From assembly GCA_030620095.1 (NCBI GenBank), contig JAUTXW010000056.1, positions 1,518,419-1,582,418 of the forward strand: a stretch of 64,000 nt of DNA. The letters are read 5' to 3'. Under the pieces are notes generated by a model. That model saw nothing but the letters and a program-made list of their open reading frames with translations. It searched no databases and was not told the origin of the DNA. The position numbers and the translations under genes were made by a program. Source of the stretch: Kuschelorhynchus macadamiae. Lineage: Eukaryota > Arthropoda > Insecta > Coleoptera > Curculionidae. Below, one piece after another: positions 1-12,338 of the stretch. How positions within the stretch are numbered: the first letter of the stretch is position 1; every line of letters begins with the position of its first letter.

Positions 1-720
1 TGGTGCCTATATGAGAAGCAGTGCCACCAAAAATAACAAAAACCTTTCCGTTTGTTTTATATTTGCAAAATGGTTCATCCACTTTATAATAATTTCACAG
101 TTCACTTCCCTTAGGTGACAATGCTATTTCAGTGCATGTTATCAACTCATTCTTCTTTCCTTTAAAAATTACCGTCGGAGGTATTGCTTGGCCCGGTGCA
201 TTTCCACAAGGTACTATAGTAGCATTTTCCGCATGTACTGATATTAAAAGAAGCACTCTTTTTACCCCTTTACGAGCCAGACTTCCTGTTGGTGGTGAAG
301 GGTTAGCTTGCAGCTCGTCTCATCTATATTTTATACCCTCTGCGGTGATCAGCTAAATTATTTTGTGTGGGGATTTAATATTTGGGATTTTCGGCGGCGG
401 AAATGCCTCTCGAAAAAGAGCTTTATCCATTTTCTTCCGCCAATACCAGAATCTCGATTAAAATTACGTTTTGTATTTTGTTTGTGAGCGTAATAAAATA
501 CGAACCTTCGCAGGATTTTCGCGTTAGGAATTTTGCAACTTCAGCTAAACGAAAAATTCTGTTACAGAATTGTTCCTCTTGATCCCTGCTAAAATACTTG
601 CACATTCCAATTCTTTTTGTTATGCTATATAGTTCGGCAGCAAGAGTGCGTTATAATGTTTCTTTCAGCTCCTGCTCTGACCATAAAACTTTTTTCTTAG
701 AAGACACCTTAGATTGTTGG
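1..720 (-). pseudogene. pogo/Tigger-type transposase, partial and broken
   Basis: Read on the minus strand, this region gives broken pieces in the order of a pogo/Tigger (jerky-like) transposase. A start near 720 gives WSEQELKET, like the N-terminal HTH. Next comes a CENP-B-like stretch with FNRDSGIGGRKW and FFERHF (about 440-370). After it lies a DDE segment ARKGVKRV, then GNAPGQAIPPTVIFKGKKNE (about 290-150), and finally a piece like the second catalytic region, FGGTASHIG, at the window edge. In the family that piece normally reads LDGHSSH, so the catalytic Asp is Gly here. Several stops and frame changes break the frame, so it is dead. The C-terminal part lies left of the window. Family assignment is by motif recognition; the exact subfamily is not resolved. 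Confidence 0.72.
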
Positions 721-1930
721 GGGTGGCTGGAAATACATATTTTCACAATATGTGCCTAATAAGATGACCAATGCTCCTAATAAAGCCAATATATCTTATA
801 AACCCACTAAAACTCACTGCACTGTTTTATTAAATGCTCAAAAACTTAATAGGAAAAAATATGGATGTTCATGTATTGCAAATATATTTTTTAATAACTT
901 CATACTTTTGCACGGGACACTGTTTCAAATAAGGCCATTTCATAATTTTAGCTTAAGACTTTATTATGAACGGATAATACAAAATATAGAAAAAACTATT
1001 TCTAAAAATTATTAAAATAATAAATATTGAAGTCTATACTTACCAAAACTATTTTCTGCACACCTTTAGTTAACACTTTTTGTAACAAAAGTTTTTTAAA
1101 ATAATCCGTTTTTCATGGAAAAATCGTTAATATTGAATTGGAGTAAAAATTACTTCCGCATCGAGCAATATGAGCAATCTGATACTAGCATCATCATGCG
1201 TAGGACTTTGAAACTACAAATTATGTGACTGGGCATGTACTCCAAAATCATTTAAACTATCAAAACATCCTGTTAGGTTAGGTTACGTTAGGTGTTTTGT
1301 TAAAACAGGCAGGTAGCCTTATTATGAGCTTGGCCGTATTTGGTACAGGTACCTTACATATTTGTCAAAAAAAAAATAAGCAAAATCTTTTGATTCATTT
1401 TTATGGCGAATGTAGACCACGCTCGACGCAGACTTTTTACGTATGTGCATGTGTTCTCAGGCCTACTAAACTCGGCATGCTGCGTCCTTGTTTATCGCAC
1501 AGAGTTAGACAGGAGCTTTAATTAGTATAAAAATTATTCATATACTGCCAGGACTTTGCGTTAGACTGAGAGGTGCCAACACATATTTTATGTTCTTTCG
1601 ATCGCCATATTTTAGATGTTATTTTATTTATTTTAGCGTTTCTTTATTTAATTTATATTTTATAATCTAGTCCAACTGCTGTTATTTACAGATTATCCAA
1701 AGTCAACTCGATGACATAAAAATCGTTCAGATGATTCTAATATGTATAGTGATTTGCAAAAGTCTGCCTACATCCGTTATGTATAACCCTAAAAAATATA
1801 TTTACTCAAAACAATGTAATAAAATAAAATTTTCAATTTTTTTATCAAACATATGCTTAGTTTATCTTAAAATAATACACAAAAAAAGGGGTTAACGATA
1901 ATAATAAAAATTAATATTAAAAAAAAACCA
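721..1930. other. AT-rich intergenic DNA
   Basis: No coding signal I can support. It holds short chance ORFs, homopolymer-rich DNA, and the TTAGG-like run listed separately. Confidence 0.5.
1273..1293 (+). repeat. short interstitial TTAGG-type repeat
   Basis: TTAGG occurs twice in tandem, followed by a degenerate TTACG and another TTAGG. TTAGG is the usual insect telomere unit, but short interspersed runs like this are common in insect genomes and do not imply a telomere nearby. Confidence 0.6.
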
Positions 1931-2950
1931 TAAATTCTGTTGCAAAAGTCTACGTACAATTACTTTGTATTCTCATTTACTTATAATTCTTGCAGAATTA
2001 GAATTTCGTAGACCATGTCTTGGACTCAGTTATGCCCTGTAATCTTTGAGGCATTGATTCTACCAATTTTCCCGCAAAATTTGGACTAATATTATTCCAG
2101 TGCATTATTAGTAATTCTTTAAATCCTTCTTTACTTGTAGTATCAGGTTTTTTAATTTTTTCACACAGATGCTCGATCGGATTTAGAACCGGTGATTATA
2201 GTGTTTTCTGTGTGGGAGTGGGAAACAGTCATTACAATCCATTGCTTTACTACATGGGTTGCGTGTTTTGGATCATTGTCCTGTTGAAACTATAAATCAT
2301 ATGGCAATCCCAATTTTTCTGCGTTTTGATATAAGTTGTTTTGTAAGATCAAAAGTTAAAATCCTTCCTTACCTGGTGTTTGGCAAACTCTAAAAGCTTT
2401 TTCGAATTTACTTCGGAAACATACGGTTTTTTTTTGTAGTAATGCGTCTACTATATTTATCATCATGAAGGGCGCTGGAAATAGTTGAAGTGTATAGCGA
2501 TGTATCTAAATAATTCTCCAGTCTTGATGATAATTTGGAAAGGCGAACACTAGTTTCTTTATGTACTTCCTGTATTATAAAATTTTTTCAGCGTCTTTTA
2601 TTTTACTAGGACGTTCATTTCTTCGTTTATTTTGAAAGTTATTATGTTTTTTATAATTTTCTCCAAAGCATTTCACCGTTGATCGACTTCTTCCAATTAT
2701 CTTTGCTATGGCTCCATATATTTTTCTTCAACTCGTAATCCTTTATTTCTTTGGTGCTCCAACACTTCTCAATACTTTAAAGTTCACTTTTTAACAAATT
2801 ACTAAAGTTTATTTTAAATCAACTCATTTGTAGACCAACTAAATGACGTATTTCAGCACAAACATACGCAACTTGCAGTCAGAGCCTACTATTGAATTTG
2901 GGGTTGATAAAGAAGTTAATATACGCAGCCTTTTGCAATAGAATTTGTTA
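1931..2950 (-). mobile_element. Tc1-like transposon, internally deleted
   Basis: Imperfect terminal inverted repeats lie at about 1932-1956 and 2922-2946 (AATTCTGTTGCAAAAGTCTA against AATTCTATTGCAAAAGGCTG read inward), with TA dinucleotides at or near both outer ends. Between them the minus strand encodes a broken Tc1-family transposase. From N to C it shows a degraded HTH region near 2750, LEFAKH near 2390, FQQDNDPKHA near 2280 (second catalytic Asp), PVLNPIEHLC near 2180 (catalytic Glu), and the usual C-terminus ESMPQRLQGI near 2035. The segment that should carry the first catalytic Asp, between the FAKH and LGLPYDL motifs, appears to be missing. Stops and frame changes also occur. At about 1.0 kb it is shorter than a complete Tc1-like element, consistent with internal deletion. 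Confidence 0.85.
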
Positions 2951-4130
2951 TGTTATTCGTAGTATTAATTATTAATATTGTTATAAACAAAAAAAAAATT
3001 TAATATAATTTTTTAAGGTTTTTAGTTCATAATTGCTTGTTATTTTCATTTTTGTTAGACTAAAGAATGCGTAAAATATAGGCTGTCCGTTTATGAGATG
3101 CAGAATTTAAAAAATCTTCGTTGGTATTCTGGCGGGAATTTAGACTTCTATTTTACTTTTTATTATTCCACTATCTATTTTCCCTAAAATAAAATTAGGT
3201 AATGACGCATTTTGAATGGAACATGTTCTTAATATAAGAAAATTTATAAAAATATATTAAAGTAACAAATTACTAAGTTGTCGGTATGGCACGCCAGTAG
3301 TAGATCTCTATCAATTCACAAAAATCGTTAAATAAATTCACCATTAAAGCACGATCATAAAAGCCGTACACTGTTTTATCGAATTACTTTATACTTCGAG
3401 ATAATTAAAATGTAGTGTTTACGACGTTCCAAAAAGTAGACAATTATCATTCGGTTTACACAATGTCTTCAAGACTTTAATTTAAAATGTTTAATTAATT
3501 ATTAAGACTATGTTTTGGAAAGCAATAACAAAAATCCCTTAATCGTCTTTTAAATTTCAATTATTTGTATATGAGAACGGTATTGCTAGCACAGTTGACA
3601 TAAGTAAATATATAAAAAAGTTTATTTAAGAGTCTAACAGATTGCAAAATGTTACACATTTTATATAATATACAAGGTCTATGCAAATACGACAAAACAA
3701 CAATTTGTTAAATGTCATCAGATCTGGTCTTCGAACCTTTGTATAATGGTTTCCTAATTCAAAATAGTAGGACTTTCTATATAAAAAAGGCAGCCGTATC
3801 TGTATAAACGTGACATATTGTCCACTAAGTGAATGAAATTTCGGGATCTGGATTATCATAAAAATAACTCTTGAGAAGCGATAAATATGCTTTAGTACTT
3901 TGGAGACCCCAATCCTTCATAATAATTTTAACTAAAAAATATGAATAAGTTTCTTTTTCTAATATTTTGTTTGCATCAGTTAAAACTGTTCGTACGGGCA
4001 GGCTCAAAAAAGTCTTAGAAATTATTAGTAGCGAAATTGAATGCACATTGTCAGAACTCAAAAGAACCCAGTACTAGCGATAATAAAGAAGATAGTCAAG
4101 ACGGAATATTGAGACAAGATTGTAATACAC
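2951..4130. other. AT-rich intergenic DNA
   Basis: I recognise nothing in it. Two overlapping minus-strand open stretches (about 3626-4061) have low-complexity AT-driven composition and match no family I know. Confidence 0.4.
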
Positions 4131-5040
4131 TGAAAAAATTAATATAGTAAATTATAACTACGCATTTGTTATCGAAAATATGGTTAATTCAACATTTTTT
4201 TCCAGTGAAACTTATAATTTTAGTACTTATTAAATAGTCACAATAACAATATTAATATTATTAAAATATAATTGTTAATATAACAACTAATTATGTTTAG
4301 TATCACTAACAAAATAGTTAAAATATATTTTACGACATATTTGTGTCATAGTTGTAATTTAATATTGTTATAATAACCTCCATTCTTGACAGTAGTTGTT
4401 GTTATATGTTGCTATGTGATTTTAGGCAAGTTTAACATACATATAGTTTATTATTACATAAATATACAGTATTATATTATTAATAATTTACAGAATAAAT
4501 ATTCACATAGTAAGTTTAACATCCCGATATTGTCAAAATAGCAGACATTATTTTGGAATGAACCATACAGAGGGTAAAATTAACTTAACTCAGTTAGTAA
4601 GTATAATCATAAAACATTGTAATTTTGACAATTTAATATTGTCACAAGCGGCAAAATTACGATATTTCCCTTGTAAGTTTAACAACCTGTCATTGCTGTT
4701 ATAACTACGTACATATCTTCAAAATAACAAATCTATATTTTGTAATGAACCATACTGATTGTAAAACTAACTATATTCGGTTAGTAAGTATTACTATAAA
4801 ACATTGTCCATATAACCATTTAAATAATAAAAGTAACGATATTCATCAAGTAAGATAAACACCTAAATATGTTTGATTATAATGAAAGACTTATTGTTAA
4901 AATAACTAAAAGAAATATTTTAGAATTAACAATTGCAAATATAGTTAAATTAGCAATAATTATTTAACTACATTGATTCTGCAACAATAACTATTACTTC
5001 TGCTGTGCTTATACTAAACACACTGTATAGTTACTTTAAC
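4131..5040. repeat. AT-rich block with a diverged 163-bp tandem repeat
   Basis: Two diverged copies start at 4510 and 4673. They share GTAAGTTTAAC, a central AATGAACCATAC, GTTAGTAAGTAT and ATAAAACATTG in the same order. Flanking DNA to 5040 is of the same composition and may be further decayed copies or a MITE. I found no convincing terminal inverted repeats. Confidence 0.45.
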
Positions 5041-7828
5041 TTTTTTTTGATATTTTAACTGATTTTTTTTTAATGAGAGATAGTTTTTCTAACAAGAATA
5101 GCCGCAAATATACCATTGAAAGCAATTGTGCAATAAATATTTTAGTCCAATCATATAAGCTACTCCAACGAAGAAGTCCTTGAACATGGACATACAAATT
5201 AACAGAAGTTGTGTACCCTCGATGGAAAACATATTTAAGACTCTGAAGTAAAAAGTACCATCGTCGTCCATCTTAGCGTCGCCGATGACATAAGCAAAGG
5301 TTACAAAGAATTAGAATTATGTCGATTACAACTATTCGGCTCAGAACTGTGAGTTTAGAATAAACTTAGTATCTGACAATCTCAACAAGTTAGCTGGGTG
5401 TAGAAAGAAAAAAATGGAACTGAGCTTTCATTAGATTGCACAAAAACGAACCAGGTTGGTGAGAGCAAGTGAGGGCATGTAGTTAAAAGTTGTTAAAGGC
5501 TGTTCAAACAAAAAACTAAAATAAGTTAATTTGTTTTTTTTTAATGAAAAACTAAAGTTTGATTCTAATGTTTGTTTTAACCAATTACATTTTTTCTGTT
5601 CAGCGTTGTGGTAGTTCACTTTACTAGGTGTTAGAAAATACCACATTTCAGTTAAAAAAATAATGACTGAGAATTGTGTACATTCATATGTTTAATAATC
5701 TAATTTGAAGTCGAATATGAATAAACCAAGATACATTAGCTAATAACTGCTCTAAAATATTTCAATGAAGCATTCTTATGTAAATTAAATATTACCAAGT
5801 TATGATATGACACGACCCTTTTGTAATCCACAACGCCCATCTGTCACTGACACATTTTCTAGTTCAATTTTAACCCCTTTTGTTATTAAAAATCGTACCC
5901 CATTCACTCGACCGTCTTAATTTAAAAGGAATCTCACGCTTTCAAAAACCAGAACGTATTATCGTAACCCCGACCATTATTAAATATAAAAGACATTTTT
6001 AAAAGGGTTTTGACAGCTGATCTGACTTGCCTGTTTACAACACAGTCCCGGGTAATTTACTGATGGGTTTAGGCTTCAAAGAGAATAATGTCTTTACAGT
6101 ATTTGATCGATAAAATATAGCTTTTGACACATGTTACCTTGGTACGTCAAATACTAGTTGTTACAAAGAGCTGCTTCAAATAAGTACTTAGCGAAGACGT
6201 TAAACATTACATGCTTGTAGAACATTTACAATATTTTATTAGTTTATAAATAATGTTTTGTTACAAGGGCTCTGCTAAAAATTATCATTTCGAGCATCTT
6301 TGGTCACTTACTTAGCCCGTCCAGTTTAATCACTAGTTTGTGGCGGGCACGCACTAGAGCGCCAGCACCTAGGTTCAATTAGGTCATTATCAGGGAACAT
6401 CAATTATCCTAGACTATCAACCTATATGGTTTATAATGTCAGAGGATAACTTCACTTCCCTTAAAATGACGATGTTATGCCAGGACTATCCCAGAATGGA
6501 TATCTTAATTGACGAGAAAGCAGGATACTTATTTTATTTTCGGCAATCTGTCTAAAGAGGGAGCTCCAGGCAAAAATTCTATTAAAATTGCAGGTTTTGT
6601 CTGAATCTCCTTAGCAATTTGGCGGCCATAATTTTTATTCCACAAGTATTTAATTAATTGTAGTTTTTTCTACAGTGTGGAATATTTTGTAGCATCTGCG
6701 GTTTGAGCACTCTTTAATTATGAATCTAAAATACTAATTACTTGGGAGATGTTTGCTTGCACTATATGGCATTCTTACACAATTTCTGCCACTATGTAGC
6801 TTTTTAGTGCTGATAACATTTGTGTAGACCTTGATAATTTTGCTTATTGTACTTCTCTTACCCAGAAATATTCAAGACCTCTCAAGTAAATTACCAGTTT
6901 TGGTAAATAAATTCCGCAGTCTGCACATTTTTTTTTCATCAGTTGCATTTTTGTAGACTATGTCAAATACAATCGCAAAATAATGCCGTCAGCACCTGTT
7001 TCTGAGGGAGGCGTTGTTCAATTTGCCCCTATACAAACCAACGAATATGAAACTTGATATAGTTGCCCAGGTCATCAGACTTATATAAATATCTAGTATT
7101 CTGGTGAGAATATTCTAAGGTACTCTCTCTGATGATAAATATTTTAAATGGCTCAATGTGGGCAGACCAGTGTGAGGGCAAAGCAAAAATCCACATATTT
7201 ATGTTCTAGATAAAGATATTATTTATAAAATTATCAATATTTACTTTGGTCTGTATTTTCAGTGTTTTAAATTGGAAATACAAATAAATAGGTATTAAGA
7301 TTTATTTTATTGGTAGTGTCATAGTTCCTTGACAGCAAACCGCCATTAAGTGGGAACAAGCATAGTATACCTTCCAAGTCTTCGTTGGGGCAATTTAGAT
7401 ATTAATAAAATATTACAATACTTAGTGGGTATTTAAACTCAAAACTGGCAGATATTCCATAGGAAAGTGGTGAAGTTAGCAGCACCACTTATTATTTGGT
7501 GAAGAACAAAAAAAAAGTACATGGGATACAGAAATAATACACGTGTGTTTGAAAAACTAGTAAGACAAAGACAAAAAAGAAAGTGTGTGAGGAAATTGAA
7601 ATTAGTTACAAACTGCCAGGCTATACAAAAATTTTACCTCTAGGTAATGGGTCGGTGAAGATATAATTTCTGCTCACATTTTATAGATATTTTTTTACAA
7701 ATCTATATATATCAGAACAATGTTTAAGCCCTCTTAAGTAAAAGTAAAAATATATCATATAATGAATTATCTTTGTCTGGAAACAGATCTGTGTAACGAG
7801 TCCTAGCTATATTCCAATTAGCAGTTTT
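5041..7828. other. intergenic DNA, no gene recognised
   Basis: Mostly AT-rich. Parts at about 5800-6060 and 6300-6600 are less AT-rich and less repetitive than the surroundings but have no open frame or motif I can name. They could be non-coding conserved DNA or old transposon. Confidence 0.35.
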
Positions 7829-7950
7829 TTAACCGACTTCATAAGGTGCAGGTCTTCGATTTCCCCCTATGTATTTTTTTTGTGTATGTACAGTACACCG
7901 ATTACTCAGTGTTGGTTTGACCAATTTCAATGGATTTTTCAGGAAGTGTC
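7829..7950 (+). repeat. ACCGACTTC-type interspersed insect repeat
   Basis: The segment begins with AACCGACTTCATAAGGTGCAG. It then has a T-rich tract followed by TGTATGTACAGTACACCGATTACTC and a GACCAATTTCAATGG block. This order (ACCGACTTC, T tract, TATGTA, ACACCGATTACTC, ACCGATTT) recalls a dispersed repeat I know from several insect genomes. Boundaries are approximate. A shorter relic (ACCGACTTCTATATAG) is visible near 40770. Confidence 0.45.
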
Positions 7951-8249
7951 CAAGTTAGTGCCGGGGTGGTCCCATAGTAGGCATAAAAAACATTTAAAAA
8001 GGCGACTTTTTTGCAAGATAGTTTCCGCTATAACTTCGAAACGGTTTAACATATTTAAACCATAGAAATATGATAACATGGAGACACAATTGTTTTGATT
8101 TGAACAAATAATTATTGAAATTACATGTTTTTTAATTCCATACAATGTTATTGCTTTTTAAGCTGCAAACTGATAAATGAGTAAATAATAATAAATAAGA
8201 AAAACTTAAAACCATATATAAATTTGTGTTTTCACTAATTACGAATATA

Positions 8250-8560
8250 TGAAACGGCCGTGCTTTTGACAGCATCCATCTTTTACGGGAATACCGCGAA
8301 TATCGCTTTAACGACCTAAAAGTCCGAGTCCTTAAATCAAATCTGAATAGAGCCGTTTAGGTAACACGTCTTCAGCCGACGCCGATTTTTAATCGGCGCG
8401 GGCGCCCGTAAATTCCGAGTGTTATTCGACCGACTTGAAAACCGGGCGAATAGCCTCGTAAACTGCATGCAACTTGGCATACCGGCACGAAAGCTCACAT
8501 TCTGCATGGGCGGCGAAATAAGACGTTAAAGAACACGTTAAAAACTGGAGCATAAGATAC
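8250..8560. other. CpG-rich island, function unknown
   Basis: Unusually GC- and CpG-rich for this window, with a hairpin CGCCGAT-TTTTA-ATCGGCG at 8380-8398. On the minus strand a 56-codon open frame (about 8506-8335) follows a possible splice acceptor (CCCATGCAG), but I do not recognise the product. It could be an exon, a promoter or a conserved non-coding element. I could not match it to rRNA. Confidence 0.4.
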
Positions 8561-9004
8561 TGACTTTCCAAAAGAGAACGACATATGATAAAATTCAACT
8601 GTGAAAAGAATTTATATTCCTATACACCTACAAAAAGACTGGGCAACACGAATTTGAACGAAACCTCTTTAGAATATTTTTTAACCTGAATTTTGCTAGA
8701 AATCATTTTGATTTCGGCGGTCTAGAAGTTCAGCAGCATGTCAAAGTCAAATGTTGTTTCTGTAAATGTCTTGTTTGATGTTTGGTTGTTTTTGTAAATA
8801 ACTTTACTAGGAAAATTTTACTTACCCAAATACGACTGCTTAGAGCAACTGATGCTAAAACATATTCATTTTTATTGTATTTTTCGGTTTCCGACTGCCG
8901 TGATTAACCAGGAAATTGTTATTATGATTTCATTTCTAATAAAGATGAGGTATTTTCTAAAATGAGTTTAAAAAGCAACTAACAACTAACTACAAATCAG
9001 ATGC

Positions 9005-9456
9005 TTACTTAATCCAAGTCCATCACAGACCGGATATTGCTCAGTATCTTACTGTTTGCCGCCTGTTCCCCTAAGAATTATCCTGTGTACGGCAACAGTA
9101 AAACCATGCACGACGAGGAACGAACCTCAAGCTGATGGGCCTTTAAGATTTAAAATACGACAGATTACAGTCTTGTTCATTGTCAGAATTAACTGCTGCT
9201 CCAAAAACTAATAACGAGCATGCACCACCCACCGAAACAAGAAAAAATCCCAATCTATCAATCCTTCGGATGTCCGGGCCTGATGAGGTTTACCGTTTCA
9301 CGTCAAGAAACATGCTCAACTCCTGGTACTGCCGTCCATTAATTCCTTTAGTTTTGTAACCATACTTCTTCCGGAACCCAAAAGCTTTGATTTTTCTAAA
9401 GCCGCCCGTCGGAGATACGTCCACGGATTGCTAGATGGAATCGTTAATGCTCTGTC
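9005..9456 (-). pseudogene. degenerate 18S rRNA fragment
   Basis: The plus strand reads as the complement of the 3' half of eukaryotic 18S rRNA, in order and without rearrangement. Landmarks are CATCACAGACCGGATATTGC (9022), GCCGCCTGTTCCCCTAAGAA (9059), CATGCACCACCCACCGAAAC (9219), TCCGGGCCTGATGAGGTTT (9271), AATTCCTTTAGTTTTGTAAC (9341), GGAACCCAAAAGCTTTGATT (9374) and GCGGATTGCTAG-like GGATTGCTAGATGG (9425). Many substitutions and small indels are scattered through conserved stem and loop positions, so it cannot be a working rRNA. Flanks are not rDNA: no 5' half, ITS or 28S is seen. It is most simply an old dispersed rDNA copy, inserted by retroposition or DNA repair. Confidence 0.88.
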
Positions 9457-10568
9457 AAAAGCTAATCAAGAAATAATCGAGCTAAAAAACATAAGTAAAC
9501 AGAGTTTACTTTGGTTTTTAAACAAAGTAATACATAGCTTCCGAAAAGTGCATAAAGCAAAAAATTAAAATGTATACCTATATCTCGGGAGGTAGGAAAG
9601 ATATTCTAATGCGCTTTTTAAGACATTAGGGAACTTTCTTGTAGAATGAGCCAAATATTTAGCAGCTTTTGTAACTTTATTAGTGTTGCAATATCGGGTG
9701 ATTTTAAAAAGAGTGCATTTTTTACAAAATGTCTTCTAAGTGGCAATCATAAAAGAGTTATTAAATTTTTATTTAGTTTAACTGGATTACTTGGGGAATG
9801 AAATACAAAAAAAATGGTGAATTTTTCAGTATTCCCTCTCATTTTTAGATATAATTTTTTTTATGAAAATGTTGATTTATTTTACATTTTACCCTGTAGT
9901 TTTAATACTTTATTCCAAATGATGTTTGTTTTTATATCATAAATGTGCTAAAGATATGCCCCTATTATGTAATGTGTATATGTGTACAGTGTATGCGAAA
10001 AATTTAATAAAAAATATTTAATGGAAAAATCTACAAAGACCAAATTATGATTATTGGGGTGGATATCAGAAAACCAAAGCAGGCGTTTTAGAACTGTAGG
10101 TAACTTTCAATATCATTTCATCTTAAGCTCGAAAGGGTTTAAGATTTTTTTTTGATAACTATTAATTATGAATTAGCATAACCACAGTAATGAAATTTGT
10201 AATGTATGCAGTGCATTTACAATACCAAAAGATAAGACAAATTTTAAATCCAAAGAACTTCCGAAAATATCTTTCAGTGCAATATAGATGAAGATATAAA
10301 AAATGTATCATTGTGCCAGAGTTCTAGTTCTAGAGCGTGGACCCGAAACTTGAACCCAAATTGCAGCAAATTATTTAAAATGACTATTCAGGATTTAAAT
10401 TAATTAATGTCCAAAACTTTGAAAGATCAGTTATCTCAGAGAAAAATTAGATAAACAGTGGTCCACAAATGCTTTGTACTAGAGATACAGATAAAATGTT
10501 AATAATTTTTCGTTTTTTAATATACCTCGTACATTTCTTGAGGTTTTTAAACCAAATTTGGTACACGT

Positions 10569-10574
<6 letters not shown>
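9457..10574. other. AT-rich intergenic DNA
   Basis: No gene, RNA or transposon motif recognised. Confidence 0.45.

Positions 10575-10635
<61 letters not shown>
10575..10635. repeat. (TA)n microsatellite
   Basis: Uninterrupted TA dinucleotides, about 30 units. The 94-codon open frame through it is an artefact of the repeat. Confidence 0.97.
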
Positions 10636-10637
<2 letters not shown>

Positions 10638-10748
10638 CCAATGCCAATAAAGCGTTTTGGAAAAATATACAATGTGTTAATAATAAGTTTTGGAAAAATC
10701 TTCCGGGTCTCATTTTTTTCCGGCAAAGTCAAATTTCTCGTTCTAATC

Positions 10749-10888
10749 TTTAACTTTTTGTCTTTTAGTTTTTTTTAATATTTTGCACCGTTTAAAAATT
10801 ATTTAGCAAAATATACATTTTTACATTCTGAAAAATAACTTTTAAATTGTGCAAAATATTAAAAAATTCAAAGAAACCAAAAAGTTAG
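10749..10888. repeat. short foldback (inverted repeat)
   Basis: A left arm at about 10749-10804 (TAACTTTTTG then TTTAATATTTTGCAC and GTTTAAAAATTATT) is the imperfect reverse complement of a right arm at about 10832-10888. The spacer is about 27 bp. No target duplication was found. It could be a small MITE or the end of one. Confidence 0.6.
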
Positions 10889-11962
10889 CAAAAAGGTAAT
10901 TTAAGTTCTGTATTTAAATAAAATTGATGAAGGGACACGAGATAAGACAATGTTGTTATTGCTAGTAGAAGCAATTCATTGTGTAAAAAAATATCCTTTT
11001 TTAAAACCACCCAGTATAGCAAAATGAATGAAGTAATAAAAGCTGTTAAACCTTTATCCTATTCTATCTATATCATCGAAATAGACAAATTTACTTCTGA
11101 TATAAGCACAAAAAAACAGTAGTGATAACACCGAAATACTAGTTACACGTAAGGCCTGTAGTAGAGACAAAACCTATAAGTGCTTAAAAAACATTTTCCC
11201 AGCATTAAGTTCACTTTTTACCTGGTGCAAAAAAAAATTAGTGGGTTTAGAAAAACCTGTTAAAAAGTTTTGAATGAGTATGGTTATTTTGCCTTATTAA
11301 GGGTGTTGCTTATAAAAATAACCAACTGAAAAACCCGAAAAACAATCAGAATCTAGGCACAGAGAGCATAGGCTTTAGGAGTTCTGAAGACCGATAAAAT
11401 AACTACAGGGTGTGTTTATACCTGTCATGGTGCAGTAGTAGATGTTTTTCACTATTCCAAACTAATTATTTTGAATCGTCTGTCCTATTTTAGTCGGCTT
11501 CAGCAACAGTGTTCAAAGTGAAATTAAAAAGTAAAGCTTGTAAAAATTAGTATATATTTTTAACTATACAAATGTGTCATACAACTCGTCTTATTATTAG
11601 CCAAACAAAGAAAAACAAATTGGGCTACAATATTTGGAATATTTTATGGTTTGATTATGTTGGTGCATTATTCGTCTATACAAAAATTCGAGGGAGAAGT
11701 AGTTTAAAATTCTTAGCTACATGAAATATATGTATCTACTGGACTCATCAAACTGTGTATTGCATTACAAGTATATTCCTTTCATTATTTAAACGTTGAA
11801 TTTCTGAACAGGAGGAAAGAAACTGCCCACGTTGAATAATATTTAACAAAAATAAAACAATAGATGACAAGAATTAATAATGGTTTATTCAAATTACGTT
11901 ATGGTTTTAACGATAATATCTCCGAAGTGTCGTAATTGGGCTGATATATAACAAAATTACCA
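10889..11962. other. intergenic DNA
   Basis: Nothing recognised on either strand. Confidence 0.4.
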
Positions 11963-12248
11963 TAATCAACCAGTAGCGTAAACACAAATTTTGGGCCCCG
12001 TGCAGGCTTCTAGAATGGGCCCTTTATATACACATACAACAAATAATTGATGACTAAAAAAACGGTCATTCATAGTTTTGCATAATCCTTTTATAAACAA
12101 ATGCAACCCCAAAAACAGTGCCCGCAAATAACTGATCACCCTGTCATCAGTGGAACCCCCTCCTGCGCTAGACTTTAGAATTCCCTTATTGCGCAAGCCC
12201 CCACCCTTGGCAGGTGGGCCCATCGATAGTTACGCCACTGTAATCAAC
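11963..12248. mobile_element. hAT-type MITE with perfect 8-bp target duplication
   Basis: The element is 11971-12240 (270 bp). Its ends are CAGTAGCGTAAACA on the left and, read inward from the right, CAGTGGCGTAACTA, which form short imperfect terminal inverted repeats. The flanking 8 bp are identical: TAATCAAC at 11963-11970 and again at 12241-12248. An 8-bp duplication with CAG(T)GGCG-type ends is the hAT superfamily signature. No transposase is encoded; an 85-codon minus-strand open frame is incidental. It is GC-richer than its surroundings. Confidence 0.9.
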
Positions 12249-12338
12249 TGTATCGAAAAAGAGATACTACTTACTTACTAATAATTATGTTATCTGCCGT
12301 CAACTTATGAAACTATATTGATTTGGTAACATTTGCGT

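Noticed and set aside
3626..4061. Overlapping minus-strand open frames
   Set aside because: AT-driven composition, no splice context and no family resemblance.
8250..8560. Possible 28S or 5' 18S rRNA to pair with the 18S fragment
   Set aside because: I could not match the landmarks of either rRNA to this segment.
11966..12223. 85-codon minus-strand open frame
   Set aside because: Lies inside the non-coding hAT MITE and includes its terminal repeat.
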